From: Psychrobacter sp. Pi2-52
GTDB lineage: Bacteria > Pseudomonadota > Gammaproteobacteria > Pseudomonadales > Moraxellaceae
Assembly (NCBI RefSeq): GCF_904846705.1
Contig: NZ_CAJHBS010000015.1
Coordinates: 20,019 to 84,018 of the forward strand
Length of the DNA stretch: 64,000 bases
Direction of reading: 5' to 3'
Below are positions 51,980 through 61,249 of the stretch, piece after piece. Within the stretch, counting starts at the first letter, position 1. Every line of letters begins with the position of its first letter. The notes below the pieces were generated by a model. The model saw nothing but the letters and a program-made list of their open reading frames with translations. It did no database searches and had not been told where the DNA came from. The translations under genes and the position numbers were made by a program.

Positions 51980-52858
51980 CTAACGACGAACGATGACCAG
52001 TGCCATCCGACCCGTTGCAGGTTGCTGCATATGAGTCTGACGGCGATACGAGTAATAGTGAGTATCAGCGTAACTACAGTCAACAGGTAAGTCATTCATG
52101 ACTGTAGCACCAGCAGCTTCTAACTGCATGGCAGCAAGCTTCGGTAAATCCAACTTTATCTTGTCATCATAAGACGATATAGAAAATAGCGACACAAAGT
52201 TATCGATATGTGCCTGTGATAACGTCTGGTTAGCTATACACCCAGATAATAGTTTATCGCGAACGTCTGTATTTACTTCATAGTTTTCCTGACTGATACA
52301 AACGCCTATCCAAGCTTGTATAGGGCCTGAATCGGTAAAGCGATTAACAGTTTCTTGTATCACACCGCAGGCCAATCCTTGCCAGCCTGCATGAATCGCT
52401 GCGATTTTGCCACTGGTAGGTTGATATAACACGATAGGCACACAATCTGCCGTCATGATTGCCAGACCGCGACCATTTTGTTGACTGACCATCGCATCAG
52501 CAGACAGTGGCGCCATATTCAGTGTAGTAGCATCGACATCATGAATATGTTTACCATGAACCTGACTGACCCAATGTAAGCGATTAATAGCCTCATGCTG
52601 CTCATTTTGTGCAGACTTATCTGTCAGTTGCTCATTGATAGCAGCCAATAGACTCATGCGGTTATCTAATACTTGTAGTGCATTATCATTGACATGCAGA
52701 CCTAGATTTAGCTCGCCATAATTTGACTGACCCTCATACCCTGTACGCTGGTTTTTAGCAGCAGAATCATCAATATCATCATACACAAAAGCAGCCGTCT
52801 GAAAAACAGCCACATCATCAATTTGCGCAATCATTGTCATCGGGAACGTGTTCGTCAT
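51980..52858 (-). CDS. pgeF: Peptidoglycan editing factor PgeF (laccase-domain, YfiH)
   Basis: 292 aa, against 243 in E. coli. The YfiH/COG1496 fold is shown by NYGELNLGLHVNDNALQV, MTADCVPIVLYQP with the metal-site Cys, and AAIHAGWQGLACGVIQETV. IGVCISQENYEVNTDV and the C-terminal CSYADTHYYSYRR motif are also present. PgeF removes wrongly incorporated L-serine from muropeptide precursors in E. coli. Related proteins act as purine nucleoside phosphorylases. It is 40 nt downstream of rluD in the widespread bamD-rluD-pgeF order. Confidence 0.93.
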   Translation of the reverse strand: MTNTFPMTMIAQIDDVAVFQTAAFVYDDIDDSAAKNQRTGYEGQSNYGELNLGLHVNDNALQVLDNRMSLLAAINEQLTDKSAQNEQHEAINRLHWVSQVHGKHIHDVDATTLNMAPLSADAMVSQQNGRGLAIMTADCVPIVLYQPTSGKIAAIHAGWQGLACGVIQETVNRFTDSGPIQAWIGVCISQENYEVNTDVRDKLLSGCIANQTLSQAHIDNFVSLFSISSYDDKIKLDLPKLAAMQLEAAGATVMNDLPVDCSYADTHYYSYRRQTHMQQPATGRMALVIVRR

Positions 52859-52898
52859 GGCTGCTCGCTCTCACCTCTCATCTAGTAAACGTTAGCGT

Positions 52899-54164
52899 TT
52901 ACTCTTCATAATAACCGTCGCTTAGTACTGCCATGAGTTTTTGCATGTCTTCAGGTAGTGGCGTCGTTACTTCAATGTCCTCACCTGTCGTCGGATGCAC
53001 AAACCCTAGCGTATAGGCATGCAATGCTTGGCGTGGGAAATTATTAATAGCTTGGCGCTGAGCTTCTGTCAATCCAGAGCGCAACTGACGACGGCCACCA
53101 TAGACACGGTCACCGACTAGTGGATAAGTAATGTGACTTAGATGCACACGAATTTGATGCGTACGTCCAGTCTCAAGTCCAACATCTAGCAGACAGTAGT
53201 TTTCGTTCAATGGTGTGACATTTAGCAGATGCGTTACCGCTTCTCGACCAGCAGTCATCACCGTCATTTTAGTACGCTGGTTGCGATGTCGACCAATCGG
53301 CGCATCGATACGACGATGACGAGATAAACTTGCTTGGTCCCCTGCTACGACACACTTATAGTGACGATAAACAGACTTGTCTTTTAGCTGTTCCATCAGT
53401 GCCATCTGAGCAGGTTTGGTTTTGCCAATCAATAGCAATCCAGAGGTGTCTTTATCAATGCGGTGCACAAGACCTGCACGCGGTAAATGATGCTGCTGAG
53501 GATAGTGATATAGCAATGCATTGACCAAAGTGCCGTTTTGGTTACCAGCGCCTGGGTGAACCACCATACCGACAGGTTTATTGATTACCAATACGTCATC
53601 ATCTTCATAGACAACATCGATATCTATGTTTTCTGGTTGGTCTTCGCCATGCTGCTGTAACGTCGTTGATAGATGCAATACGTCATCTGCTTTGACACGG
53701 ACTTTCGGTTTTTGGACACTGCCGTTATAGAGCAGACTGCCGTCAGTAATCCAGTTCTGTAATTGCACCCGCGAAAAGTCCGAAAACGCTTGTGAGGCGA
53801 CCTTATCAATACGCAGACCAGCTTGATCTTCTGTGACCACATGCGTCATGTCTACAATCACTGGTACAGCTTGACCCGCTACTGGGGCTTCATCGTCGTC
53901 ACCGTCCATGTCGCTGTCATCAATATCATTATCATCGATGTCGCTATCATTCAGATCATTACCATCATCGATGAGCAACTCTTCATTATCAAGCGCATCA
54001 TCATGCATTTGCTCGTTTGTAATTGGTTGATTATCAGGTAGCTCATTATTGTTCAAAACTTCATTTGGCATTGGTGACTCTTGTGCTGATGAATCAGTAT
54101 ATAGCGATTGATTCGGTGATAAATTGGTAGTCATGGCATCATTATTCATAGCGGATTGATACAT
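52899..54164 (-). CDS. rluD: 23S rRNA pseudouridine synthase RluD with acidic N-terminal extension
   Basis: 421 aa; E. coli RluD is 326. It makes pseudouridines 1911, 1915 and 1917 in helix 69 of 23S rRNA. The S4-like domain is at about 110-170 (EDQAGLRIDKVASQAFSDFS). The catalytic domain has VLVINKPVGMVVHPG and the catalytic Asp in LVHRIDKDTSGLLLIGKT, and later GRTHQIRVHLSHI. Residues 1-104 are an added Asn/Asp/Glu-rich segment peaking in an Asp-only-like run near 66-92. Translation could instead start at an internal Met (for example Met6 or Met11); no clear ribosome-binding site decides it. Confidence 0.94.
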   Translation of the reverse strand: MYQSAMNNDAMTTNLSPNQSLYTDSSAQESPMPNEVLNNNELPDNQPITNEQMHDDALDNEELLIDDGNDLNDSDIDDNDIDDSDMDGDDDEAPVAGQAVPVIVDMTHVVTEDQAGLRIDKVASQAFSDFSRVQLQNWITDGSLLYNGSVQKPKVRVKADDVLHLSTTLQQHGEDQPENIDIDVVYEDDDVLVINKPVGMVVHPGAGNQNGTLVNALLYHYPQQHHLPRAGLVHRIDKDTSGLLLIGKTKPAQMALMEQLKDKSVYRHYKCVVAGDQASLSRHRRIDAPIGRHRNQRTKMTVMTAGREAVTHLLNVTPLNENYCLLDVGLETGRTHQIRVHLSHITYPLVGDRVYGGRRQLRSGLTEAQRQAINNFPRQALHAYTLGFVHPTTGEDIEVTTPLPEDMQKLMAVLSDGYYEE

Positions 54165-54892
54165 TGATACGTGGCAAAGCCCCTGACAGTGTTTTGTGAG
54201 GTGACTTCGAAGATAGTATTATAAATAGCAGTATAAAAAGTTGTCGTTTTTTGATTATCGTTTTTTGCCTATAAATAGCAGATAACCATCTTCAAGGTAC
54301 AAAAAAGCGAAGACAATACCGCTCTAGTGTACCATGTCGCACGCATAAGCCCTATAGAAGCTGCATGCTATCTGTTAATTTTTGAGCATACATTTGGGCT
54401 GTAAGATGCATCGCTTAACTCTCTAGAACATGACATTGCTGTAATTTACTGTATATTTACTCATGCTAGCGACATTCGATATCGCTCGTGACAGCTGCTC
54501 ATGTTAAACTGCCTATACAATATAGATGGCGAAAAAATAGACGTAGCAAATGTTATTCTATAAAGTATAGCCATGTTTTGCTGTATGCTATGGCACTGTA
54601 TGCGAATGCCGTATTTAGATACAGTATGAAAATAGCATTGGGTTTTGTTGACCGTGTTTGCCATTTAAACCGTTTAATTGTGGTTAAATGCATGTGGTCT
54701 ATGACTGGCTTACTATACAAGCGCTATGTATCAAACCCAATCTATCAGTACAATACGTCATAAAAAAAACTGCATTCGATAAAAAATTTTTGCTGGTGGA
54801 TCGCTGACTATTTAGCGTCGTTTTTTATCACTAACCTTTTATATAGCATGATAGCGCCGCTGCTATTATGCGTCTTGTGTCGGAGAAGAAGT
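54165..54892. other. Divergent rluD-bamD intergenic region
   Basis: About 730 nt AT-rich spacer. Frames in it have no ribosome-binding site and atypical composition (many Tyr, Arg and Lys), so none is called. It must contain both promoters. A GGAGAAG site just before 54893 belongs to bamD. Confidence 0.55.
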
Positions 54893-56074
54893 ATGCAAGC
54901 TGTTGGCAATACGTTTATCAAACTGTCCTCAATAACCCTACTGGCGCTTAGCGTCAACCTAGTGGGTTGCCAGACTTTCAAAAATCTAACTGGCGCCAAA
55001 GATGGTGAGGCAGTAGAAACAGCTGAAAAATCAGAGCAAGGATATTATAACGAGGCCGTCAATCAGATTGACAAAGGTCACTATATCCAAGGTATCGAAG
55101 AGCTGACCAATCTGCGCACATTCTACCCAACCGGACAGTACGCTGAACAAGCCTTGCTTGATATGATGTATGCACAATATGAAGGCGACAAGTATGAAAT
55201 GGCGGCAGCAAGTGCTGAGCAGTTTATCCGTCTCTACCCGTCTAACCCACAAGTCAGCTACGCCTACTATGTGCGCGGCGTTGCCAATATGGAAGGTTCA
55301 TCTGAGAGCCTAAAGCTCTTTAAACTGAACCAAGCTGAGCGTGATACCGCGTATTTGCGTATTGCCTTTGCCAATTTCCAAGAGCTTATCAATAAATATC
55401 CAAACAGCCCGTATGCACCAGATGCCGCTCAGCGTATGACGTTCATTTACAATCAGTTTGCTGAGAGCGAAATGAGCGCAGCCAACTGGTATATCGAGCG
55501 TGAAGCTTATGTAGCAGCGGTCAACCGTGCCAAATGGGTATTCCAGTATTACCCGCTAAGTGAATCAACCCCAGATGCTCTTGCGGTACTAGCCTATAGC
55601 CATGAAAAACTGGGTCTAACCGATTTGGCCAATGAATACAAAACGCTGTTGCAGATCAACTACCCAGAAATGCTAACCAGTAATGGTAGTGTGAAATTGA
55701 GTACCAAACGTGACCGTACTTGGCTCAACAAGATCACCTTTGGCAAGCTTGGTCGTTCGAACACAACTGACAAATCAGTCGCGTCTGGCGAGTATAACGG
55801 CGCCACCAAGACACAAATAATTCGTAATGCCGCCCAGTTGAGACTAGCAGGAACAAACACGACGCCTGCCAATACTCCAGTCGCCAATAATGCTGCTGCA
55901 CGTAATGGTATTAGCGTAGGACTAGGTTTACCTGAAGCGTCAGCTGAGCGCGTAACCAGCCAATCAAGCACTGGCTCAACTGCAAGAGAAGCCAACGTCG
56001 ATCCCCTAAATACCAATCCGACACGTCGCACTACGCTAAATGACGACAGTGTGAGTGATATGGATAATAATTGA
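54893..56074 (+). CDS. bamD: Outer membrane assembly lipoprotein BamD with long C-terminal tail
   Basis: 393 aa from ATG 54893, which has GGAG at good spacing. The signal sequence ends in the lipobox LVGC (Cys26). A five-TPR core (about 45-260) has YNEAVNQIDKGHYIQGIEEL, TFYPTGQYAEQALLDMMYAQ and YPNSPYAPDAAQRM, as in BamD/ComL. It is an essential part of the beta-barrel assembly complex at the inner face of the outer membrane. Residues 263-393 are an additional tail: a basic stretch, then low-complexity Thr/Asn/Ala/Ser sequence. E. coli BamD is 245 aa in total. Divergent from rluD-pgeF. Confidence 0.95.
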   Translation: MQAVGNTFIKLSSITLLALSVNLVGCQTFKNLTGAKDGEAVETAEKSEQGYYNEAVNQIDKGHYIQGIEELTNLRTFYPTGQYAEQALLDMMYAQYEGDKYEMAAASAEQFIRLYPSNPQVSYAYYVRGVANMEGSSESLKLFKLNQAERDTAYLRIAFANFQELINKYPNSPYAPDAAQRMTFIYNQFAESEMSAANWYIEREAYVAAVNRAKWVFQYYPLSESTPDALAVLAYSHEKLGLTDLANEYKTLLQINYPEMLTSNGSVKLSTKRDRTWLNKITFGKLGRSNTTDKSVASGEYNGATKTQIIRNAAQLRLAGTNTTPANTPVANNAAARNGISVGLGLPEASAERVTSQSSTGSTAREANVDPLNTNPTRRTTLNDDSVSDMDNN

Positions 56075-56129
56075 TTACGTTAAGTCTCTTCTTAGCTTAG
56101 CCTAGCTAACACAGTCTGTATTCATTGAT

Positions 56130-56162
56130 AATAAGGTCAACATTATGTTGGCCTTATTTTTC
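56130..56162 (+). terminator. bamD intrinsic terminator
   Basis: A 13-bp stem (56130-56142 with 56146-56158, one G-T), a 3-nt loop and a T-run. dnaG therefore needs its own promoter within the next 60 nt, or read-through. Confidence 0.85.
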
Positions 56163-56221
56163 TAGCAGTACCTTATTACCTCTGCCCCAATATAATCGAC
56201 CTATGGTAAACTGTTTTTTGT

Positions 56222-58441
56222 ATGAGCATTCCTAACCATATTCTTGAACAATTAAATAGCCAAGCTGACCTGATCAGTATCATTGGCAAACACACCACGC
56301 TTAAACGGGCTGGTAGTGAATATAAAGGCTGCTGCCCTTTTCACGGTGAAAAATCGCCTTCCTTTTATGTCAATCCACAAAAAAACATATATCACTGCTT
56401 CGGCTGTAGCGTCGGTGGCAATGCCATCAGTTTTTTGCGTGATTATGAAAATTTGACATTTATTGAAGCGGTCAATGAACTATCAAAACAAACAGGCATT
56501 GAAGTACCGAAAGAAGAACAGCAAAACGTTAGTTATCAACGTCGCGCACCCAAACCTATTGCACCGCCGCCAGTTCACAATGTGCCTAGCCCAACTGTAG
56601 AACATAACAAAGTAGATCAAGACGGTGCAAATCAAGACAACCATCAAAATAACTATCAAAACAACCGTCAAGACAGTCATCAAAACAATGTCACCCAAAG
56701 CGACCAAAATTACATTAATCAGCCCAGTTATGATGACAATCAAGGCTATGAGAATTTCCCACCGTTAGAGGCGTATGATTCAGCGTCCTATTCGATAGAC
56801 TCGTATTCCTCAGAGCCGTATTCACCAAGCCACGCAGATGACAGTGGCTATCCGCCAGCATGGCTGACAGATACCGATACTAGCACTGGTATGCAGGACA
56901 CTCATAGTATTGACCAAAACGATGATAAAGATGGCAATCTATATGAGCTGCTAGAGCAAATCCAGCAATTCTATCAGCACAACCTAACCACGCATCCCCA
57001 TGCCAAGCATTACTTTTTATCGCGCGGACTCACCGAAGATATCTTTGAAACCTTTGGTCTTGGCTATGCACCATTTGGTTGGCAGCATCTTGAGCATCAA
57101 TTTCCGCAGGATATTGAGGGTCTAAAAGCTTTAGGATTGGTACGTCAGTCAGAGTCTGGCCGCGACTACGATCTATTGCGCGACCGAGTCATCTTCCCAA
57201 TTCGTGATAACCAAGGCCGCACTATTGGTTTTGGCGGTCGGGCGCTCGATGACGAAGTAAAGCCTAAATATATCAACTCCTCAGACTCGCCCGTCTTTCA
57301 TAAGCAGCACGTACTATACGGCTATTATGAATCACGTCAGCAGCGCGCAGACAGCTGGCTGGTGGTCGAAGGCTATATGGATGTGATCGCCCTGTATCAA
57401 GCAGGTATCTATGGGGCAATCGCCTCGATGGGTACAGCGATTAATGAAAGCCAAATATCGCGTCTACTGACACTTAATCCAACGCTTACTTTAAGCTTTG
57501 ATGGAGATAGCGCAGGCCAAAAAGCCGCTTGGCGTACACTTGAAGTTGCGCTGCCTGTACTGGCCGATGATAAAGAGTTGCGGTTTTTAACCCTGCCTAA
57601 CAATCATGATCCTGATACTTTTATTAAGAGTCAGGGCAGCGATGCCATGCGTGAGCAAATCGCTAATGCCATGCCGCTATCACAGTATATTTTTGCGTAT
57701 TTGAGTGAGCGTTATGACATGAGTCTGGCTGAAGGCAAAGCCAAGCTCATGTCCCAAGTACGCTCGTTGACGACCGCCTTACCCAAAGGCAGTAGCTTTC
57801 GCTATTTACTCAACAATGACGTTTATCAAAAGCTTGGCGGCAGGCGCAGTCAAAATGTCGAGGCCAAAGATGCGCTGCTAGATTTTGATGGCGACATGAC
57901 CATCAGTCAGCAATTGCAGCTGTGCTTTTTGTTTCAGCCACGCGCACTACTTGAAGACCCCATTGAGTATATTTGGCGACAATCAGGGCTTACCAGCTTA
58001 AAACTGCCTGCTCATATCCAGAAAAAAGCCGCAAGCGATGCACTGCGAGCCGTTGCATGGGAAGATTTGCAAGATGTGGCACTATTGGACGTAGTGACTA
58101 CTATTAAACGGTGCATAAAACATCTGCCAACAGATGCCAATGCAGCCGCACATTTTGTATTATCAAACCTTAATGCAACCAACCAAGCGACCTTAAGTAA
58201 CAGTTGGGGCGGATTCTATAGAGCATTAACGACAAGAAATGTCTTAAGCCTTGATGATTTAATAGAAGAATTGGTCAGCTCTCTCCTCGAACGTAACATA
58301 AAAAAGAAGATGCAAGAATTGATAAAAAATCCTGACCATATCAAACAGGCAATCGTGCGTATGCAAGCGCAGCATTTAAGTAACTGGCTACGTGCGCAAC
58401 ATGCCGAACGCTCATCGCAAATGGTCACTGTGCAGTCTTAA
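56222..58441 (+). CDS. dnaG: DNA primase with long disordered linker
   Basis: 739 aa; E. coli DnaG is 581. It synthesises RNA primers at the replication fork. The zinc domain is intact (Cys38, His41, Cys59, Cys62, in CCPFHGEKSPSF and YHCFGCSVGGN). The polymerase core has RVIFPIRDNQGRTIGFGGRA and the TOPRIM motif VVEGYMDVIALYQAG. A C-terminal helicase-binding domain covers the last 150 residues or so. Between the zinc domain and the core lies a roughly 138-residue linker (about 103-240) rich in Asn, Gln, Asp, Ser and Tyr. No ribosome-binding site is visible. It is upstream of rpoD, as in the macromolecular-synthesis operon, but rpsU is absent. Confidence 0.96.
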   Translation: MSIPNHILEQLNSQADLISIIGKHTTLKRAGSEYKGCCPFHGEKSPSFYVNPQKNIYHCFGCSVGGNAISFLRDYENLTFIEAVNELSKQTGIEVPKEEQQNVSYQRRAPKPIAPPPVHNVPSPTVEHNKVDQDGANQDNHQNNYQNNRQDSHQNNVTQSDQNYINQPSYDDNQGYENFPPLEAYDSASYSIDSYSSEPYSPSHADDSGYPPAWLTDTDTSTGMQDTHSIDQNDDKDGNLYELLEQIQQFYQHNLTTHPHAKHYFLSRGLTEDIFETFGLGYAPFGWQHLEHQFPQDIEGLKALGLVRQSESGRDYDLLRDRVIFPIRDNQGRTIGFGGRALDDEVKPKYINSSDSPVFHKQHVLYGYYESRQQRADSWLVVEGYMDVIALYQAGIYGAIASMGTAINESQISRLLTLNPTLTLSFDGDSAGQKAAWRTLEVALPVLADDKELRFLTLPNNHDPDTFIKSQGSDAMREQIANAMPLSQYIFAYLSERYDMSLAEGKAKLMSQVRSLTTALPKGSSFRYLLNNDVYQKLGGRRSQNVEAKDALLDFDGDMTISQQLQLCFLFQPRALLEDPIEYIWRQSGLTSLKLPAHIQKKAASDALRAVAWEDLQDVALLDVVTTIKRCIKHLPTDANAAAHFVLSNLNATNQATLSNSWGGFYRALTTRNVLSLDDLIEELVSSLLERNIKKKMQELIKNPDHIKQAIVRMQAQHLSNWLRAQHAERSSQMVTVQS

Positions 58442-58931
58442 TGTTTAATTTCAAATGTTGACCCTTTAAAAGTCTAGCAGCTGCCCCCACTACTAATGAT
58501 TATGCCCAGTAGCATGAGTCGCTCCCAAATCATTTGGCTGATGGCAAATAATCAGTAAAAAATGGTCGGTAGCTATCACTAGCTCGTGCTTGACGACTGT
58601 GGTCTGTGTTAAACTGTGTCGCTGTATATTGACAGCACTGCTTGGTGAATGATTGTGAGCATGCATCGTTAAGCACAAATTTTAGGTATTATTTTTACGT
58701 ATCAGCTTTTAGATACTATTTTTTAAGTACTGTATTTTTTTAAGTACCATATTGAAGTCTTTTCAGCTTTTCTAATTTTTAGCTGTTTATCAGCATTGTT
58801 ATTGTAGTGTTTTGAGCCTTTATTCATATCAACTCATTTTTGATATTATTGACAACCTCTACGCCATATTTTGATCAATCGATTGATAAGATCAACGCAA
58901 AGAGCGAGCGATAGCGAGTCACAATATAAAA
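58442..58931. other. dnaG-rpoD intergenic region
   Basis: 490 nt. It includes degenerate T-rich repeats around 58681-58750 and a TTGACA box at 58849-58854 that may belong to an rpoD promoter. A perfect 14-bp palindrome, ATCAATCGATTGAT, lies at 58874-58887, 45 nt before the rpoD start. A 57-61 codon His-rich frame on the minus strand (58493-58678) has no ribosome-binding site and is not called. Confidence 0.55.
58874..58887. promoter_or_regulatory. Palindrome upstream of rpoD
   Basis: ATCAATCGATTGAT is a perfect 14-bp palindrome just downstream of a TTGACA box (58849-58854). It is positioned where a regulator could affect rpoD transcription. Also nested between TTGATC and GATCAA. Confidence 0.4.
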
Positions 58932-60881
58932 ATGTCCGATGCAAGTAAGCGAGTATTTATGAACGATAAGTCAGTTTCTAAGTCCACATCTCAACTGGCC
59001 ACCTTAATCCAAATGGGCAAAGAGCAAGGGTATCTTACCTACGCTGAGGTGAATGACCAGCTGCCCGACTCTATTACCGAAAGCGATCAGATCGAAGACA
59101 TTGTGCAAATGCTGACCGATGTCGGTATCAAAATCTTTGAATCAGCTCCTGATGCCGATGACATCTTGATGAACGATGATTCAAGTGATGATGATATGGC
59201 AGCAGATGAGGCAGCGGCAGTACTCGCCTCTGTTGAAACTGAGCCTGGTCGTACCACTGACCCTGTACGTATGTATATGCGTGAAATGGGTACGGTTGAC
59301 CTACTGACTCGCGAAGGCGAGATTGCCATTGCTAAGCGTATCGAAGAAGGTATTCGTGATGTACAGCATGCCATGTCTTACTGGCCTGGTACCGTACAGT
59401 TTGTCCTTGATGAGTATCAAAAAGTACAAGACGGCGAAAAAAAGTTATCTGACGTCATCACTGGTTTCTTGGACCCTGAGACCGAAGAAGACAAAATCGC
59501 AGCCCAAGAAGCAAAAGAAGCAGCGAAAGAAGAGCGTGAGCGCATTAAAGAAGAAAAAGAAAACCCACCAGTTATCAAAGCCAAGGTCAATGCAAAAGCA
59601 GCCGCGCTTGATGATGACGACGAAGACGAAGACGACGTTGAAGACGAAGCTGAAGAAGAAACCAGCGGTCTTGATCCAGAAGAGGTTCGTTTACGTCTAG
59701 AAGAGATCGAGCATCTATTTATCAAAGCCAAGCAAGCCTTGCTAGATTATGGCCGTGGTAGCGTACAGGCTGATACCGCGTATGCTCTACTTGCTGAACG
59801 CTTTATGATGCTAAAGCTAAACAATCGCTTGTCAGACCAAGTCATGGCTATCATGCATGACGTCTATGACGACGTACGTAAGCAAGAGCGTCAAATCATG
59901 CGTTTGGTGATTCGCCGTGGTCGTATGCCGCGTGAAGAGTTCCGTAAGACCTTCCCTAGCAATGAAACCAATGTTGATTGGTTGATTGAACGTATCAAAG
60001 GTAAGCCTGCGTTTGCTGGTACGCTAGAAAAAGTCACTGATGACGTCATTTTACTTCAACGTCGTATTCGTGATTACGAGCAACAGCTCGACATGAAAAT
60101 TCACGACATGAAAGATGTGGCACGTCGTATGGCAGTTGGTGAAGCGAAAGCTCGCCGTGCGAAAAAAGAAATGGTTGAAGCTAACCTACGTCTGGTTATC
60201 TCTATCGCCAAAAAATATACCAATCGTGGTCTACAGTTCTTGGATCTTATCCAAGAAGGTAACATCGGTCTGATGAAAGCCGTTGATAAGTTCGAATATC
60301 GTCGTGGTTATAAGTTCTCGACGTACGCTACATGGTGGATTCGTCAGGCGATTACCCGCTCTATCGCTGACCAAGCGCGTACCATTCGTATCCCTGTACA
60401 TATGATTGAGACGATCAACAAGATTAACCGTGTTTCACGTCAGTTGCTACAGGAAATGGGGCGCGAGCCAACGCCTGAGGAATTAGGCGAACGCTTAGAG
60501 ATGGACGAAGTTAAAGTCCGTAAAGTCCTGAAGATTGCTAAAGAACCTATCTCTATGGAAACCCCTATCGGTGATGATGAAGATTCGCACCTAGGTGATT
60601 TTATCGAAGATGGTACGATTTCAAGCCCTGTTGATGATGCGACTGCTGCTGGTCTGCAAGAAGCGACTCGTGATGTATTGGGTAACCTGACTGAGCGTGA
60701 AGCGCGTGTCCTAAAAATGCGTTTCGGTATCGATATGCCAACCGATCACACTTTGGAAGAAGTCGGTAAACAGTTCGATGTAACGCGTGAGCGTATTCGT
60801 CAGATTGAGGCAAAAGCATTGCGTAAATTGCGTCATCCTTCACGTTCTGAGCACTTGCGCTCTTTCCTTGAAAATGACTAA
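58932..60881 (+). CDS. rpoD: RNA polymerase primary sigma factor (sigma70)
   Basis: 649 aa. All regions are in order. Region 1.1 is [19 protein letters not shown], and region 1.2 has [21 protein letters not shown] non-conserved insert carries a Lys/Glu helix then an Asp/Glu-rich run (about 190-255). Region 2 has [20 protein letters not shown] and [20 protein letters not shown], and region 4 has [18 protein letters not shown]. Met10 (58959), with GCGAG upstream, is an alternative start that fits the E. coli protein better. It ends in FLEND. Confidence 0.98.
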   Translation: MSDASKRVFMNDKSVSKSTSQLATLIQMGKEQGYLTYAEVNDQLPDSITESDQIEDIVQMLTDVGIKIFESAPDADDILMNDDSSDDDMAADEAAAVLASVETEPGRTTDPVRMYMREMGTVDLLTREGEIAIAKRIEEGIRDVQHAMSYWPGTVQFVLDEYQKVQDGEKKLSDVITGFLDPETEEDKIAAQEAKEAAKEERERIKEEKENPPVIKAKVNAKAAALDDDDEDEDDVEDEAEEETSGLDPEEVRLRLEEIEHLFIKAKQALLDYGRGSVQADTAYALLAERFMMLKLNNRLSDQVMAIMHDVYDDVRKQERQIMRLVIRRGRMPREEFRKTFPSNETNVDWLIERIKGKPAFAGTLEKVTDDVILLQRRIRDYEQQLDMKIHDMKDVARRMAVGEAKARRAKKEMVEANLRLVISIAKKYTNRGLQFLDLIQEGNIGLMKAVDKFEYRRGYKFSTYATWWIRQAITRSIADQARTIRIPVHMIETINKINRVSRQLLQEMGREPTPEELGERLEMDEVKVRKVLKIAKEPISMETPIGDDEDSHLGDFIEDGTISSPVDDATAAGLQEATRDVLGNLTEREARVLKMRFGIDMPTDHTLEEVGKQFDVTRERIRQIEAKALRKLRHPSRSEHLRSFLEND

Positions 60882-60935
60882 ATTTTCAAGGAAATACTGA
60901 GCCTAGCTAATAGGTTTCAGATAGTTGCTAAAAAT

Positions 60936-60965
60936 AAAAAAGCTGAGCATGTCTCAGCTTTTTTT
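60936..60965 (+). terminator. rpoD intrinsic terminator
   Basis: A perfect 12-bp stem AAAAAAGCTGAG (60936-60947) with CTCAGCTTTTTT (60953-60964), CATGT loop and T-run. Confidence 0.93.
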
Positions 60966-61187
60966 GTGCCTGCTTTTTAGTTCTAGAAATTATTAATCAC
61001 AGCGTTTGTTAATTACAATGTTTGTTAATTATAAATCCTCTTAATTGCAAAGCGTCCTATTCATAAATCTTTTTAACCCAAGCGCTCCTCGTCCAATATA
61101 TACCTCTATTTTCTTTATCTTCTACTACCTTCTTTCATTAAAAATTATCTAATTATAGACACAGACTACTTTTTAAAAATCATTTTA

Positions 61188-61234
61188 TAGTTGACACTAT
61201 CAACCTTATTTTATATAGTTGCTTCTATCAACTA
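61188..61234 (+). promoter_or_regulatory. Sigma70 promoter with two MarR-type operator repeats
   Basis: TTGACA (61191-61196), a 17-nt spacer and TATAGT (61214-61219) make a near-consensus promoter 31 nt before the MarR start. Two copies of a TAGTTG-N7-CAAC motif (61188-61204 and 61216-61234) lie over the -35 and the -10 boxes, 28 nt apart. The second is a full TAGTTG/CAACTA inverted repeat. This is the layout expected for autorepression by the adjacent regulator. Confidence 0.72.
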
Positions 61235-61249
61235 TATCAAAGAGTTTTT

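Larger units (their letters stand above)
60882..61249. other. rpoD-marR intergenic region
   Basis: 368 nt. It contains the rpoD terminator (60936-60965), a short direct repeat of GTTTGTTAATTA (about 61003-61031), and the regulated promoter of the MarR operon (61188-61234). Confidence 0.65.

Noticed and set aside
54488..54763. 91-codon frame between rluD and bamD
   Set aside because: No canonical start with a ribosome-binding site; Tyr, Arg, Met and Cys content atypical of a real protein here.
58493..58678. His-rich 57-61 codon frame on the minus strand between dnaG and rpoD
   Set aside because: No ribosome-binding site, no recognised family, and composition unlike neighbouring proteins; kept as unassigned spacer.
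61188..61204. Fur box upstream of the MarR-SIP operon
   Set aside because: The sequence lacks the GATAAT-type hexamers of a Fur box; the repeats fit a MarR-type operator better.
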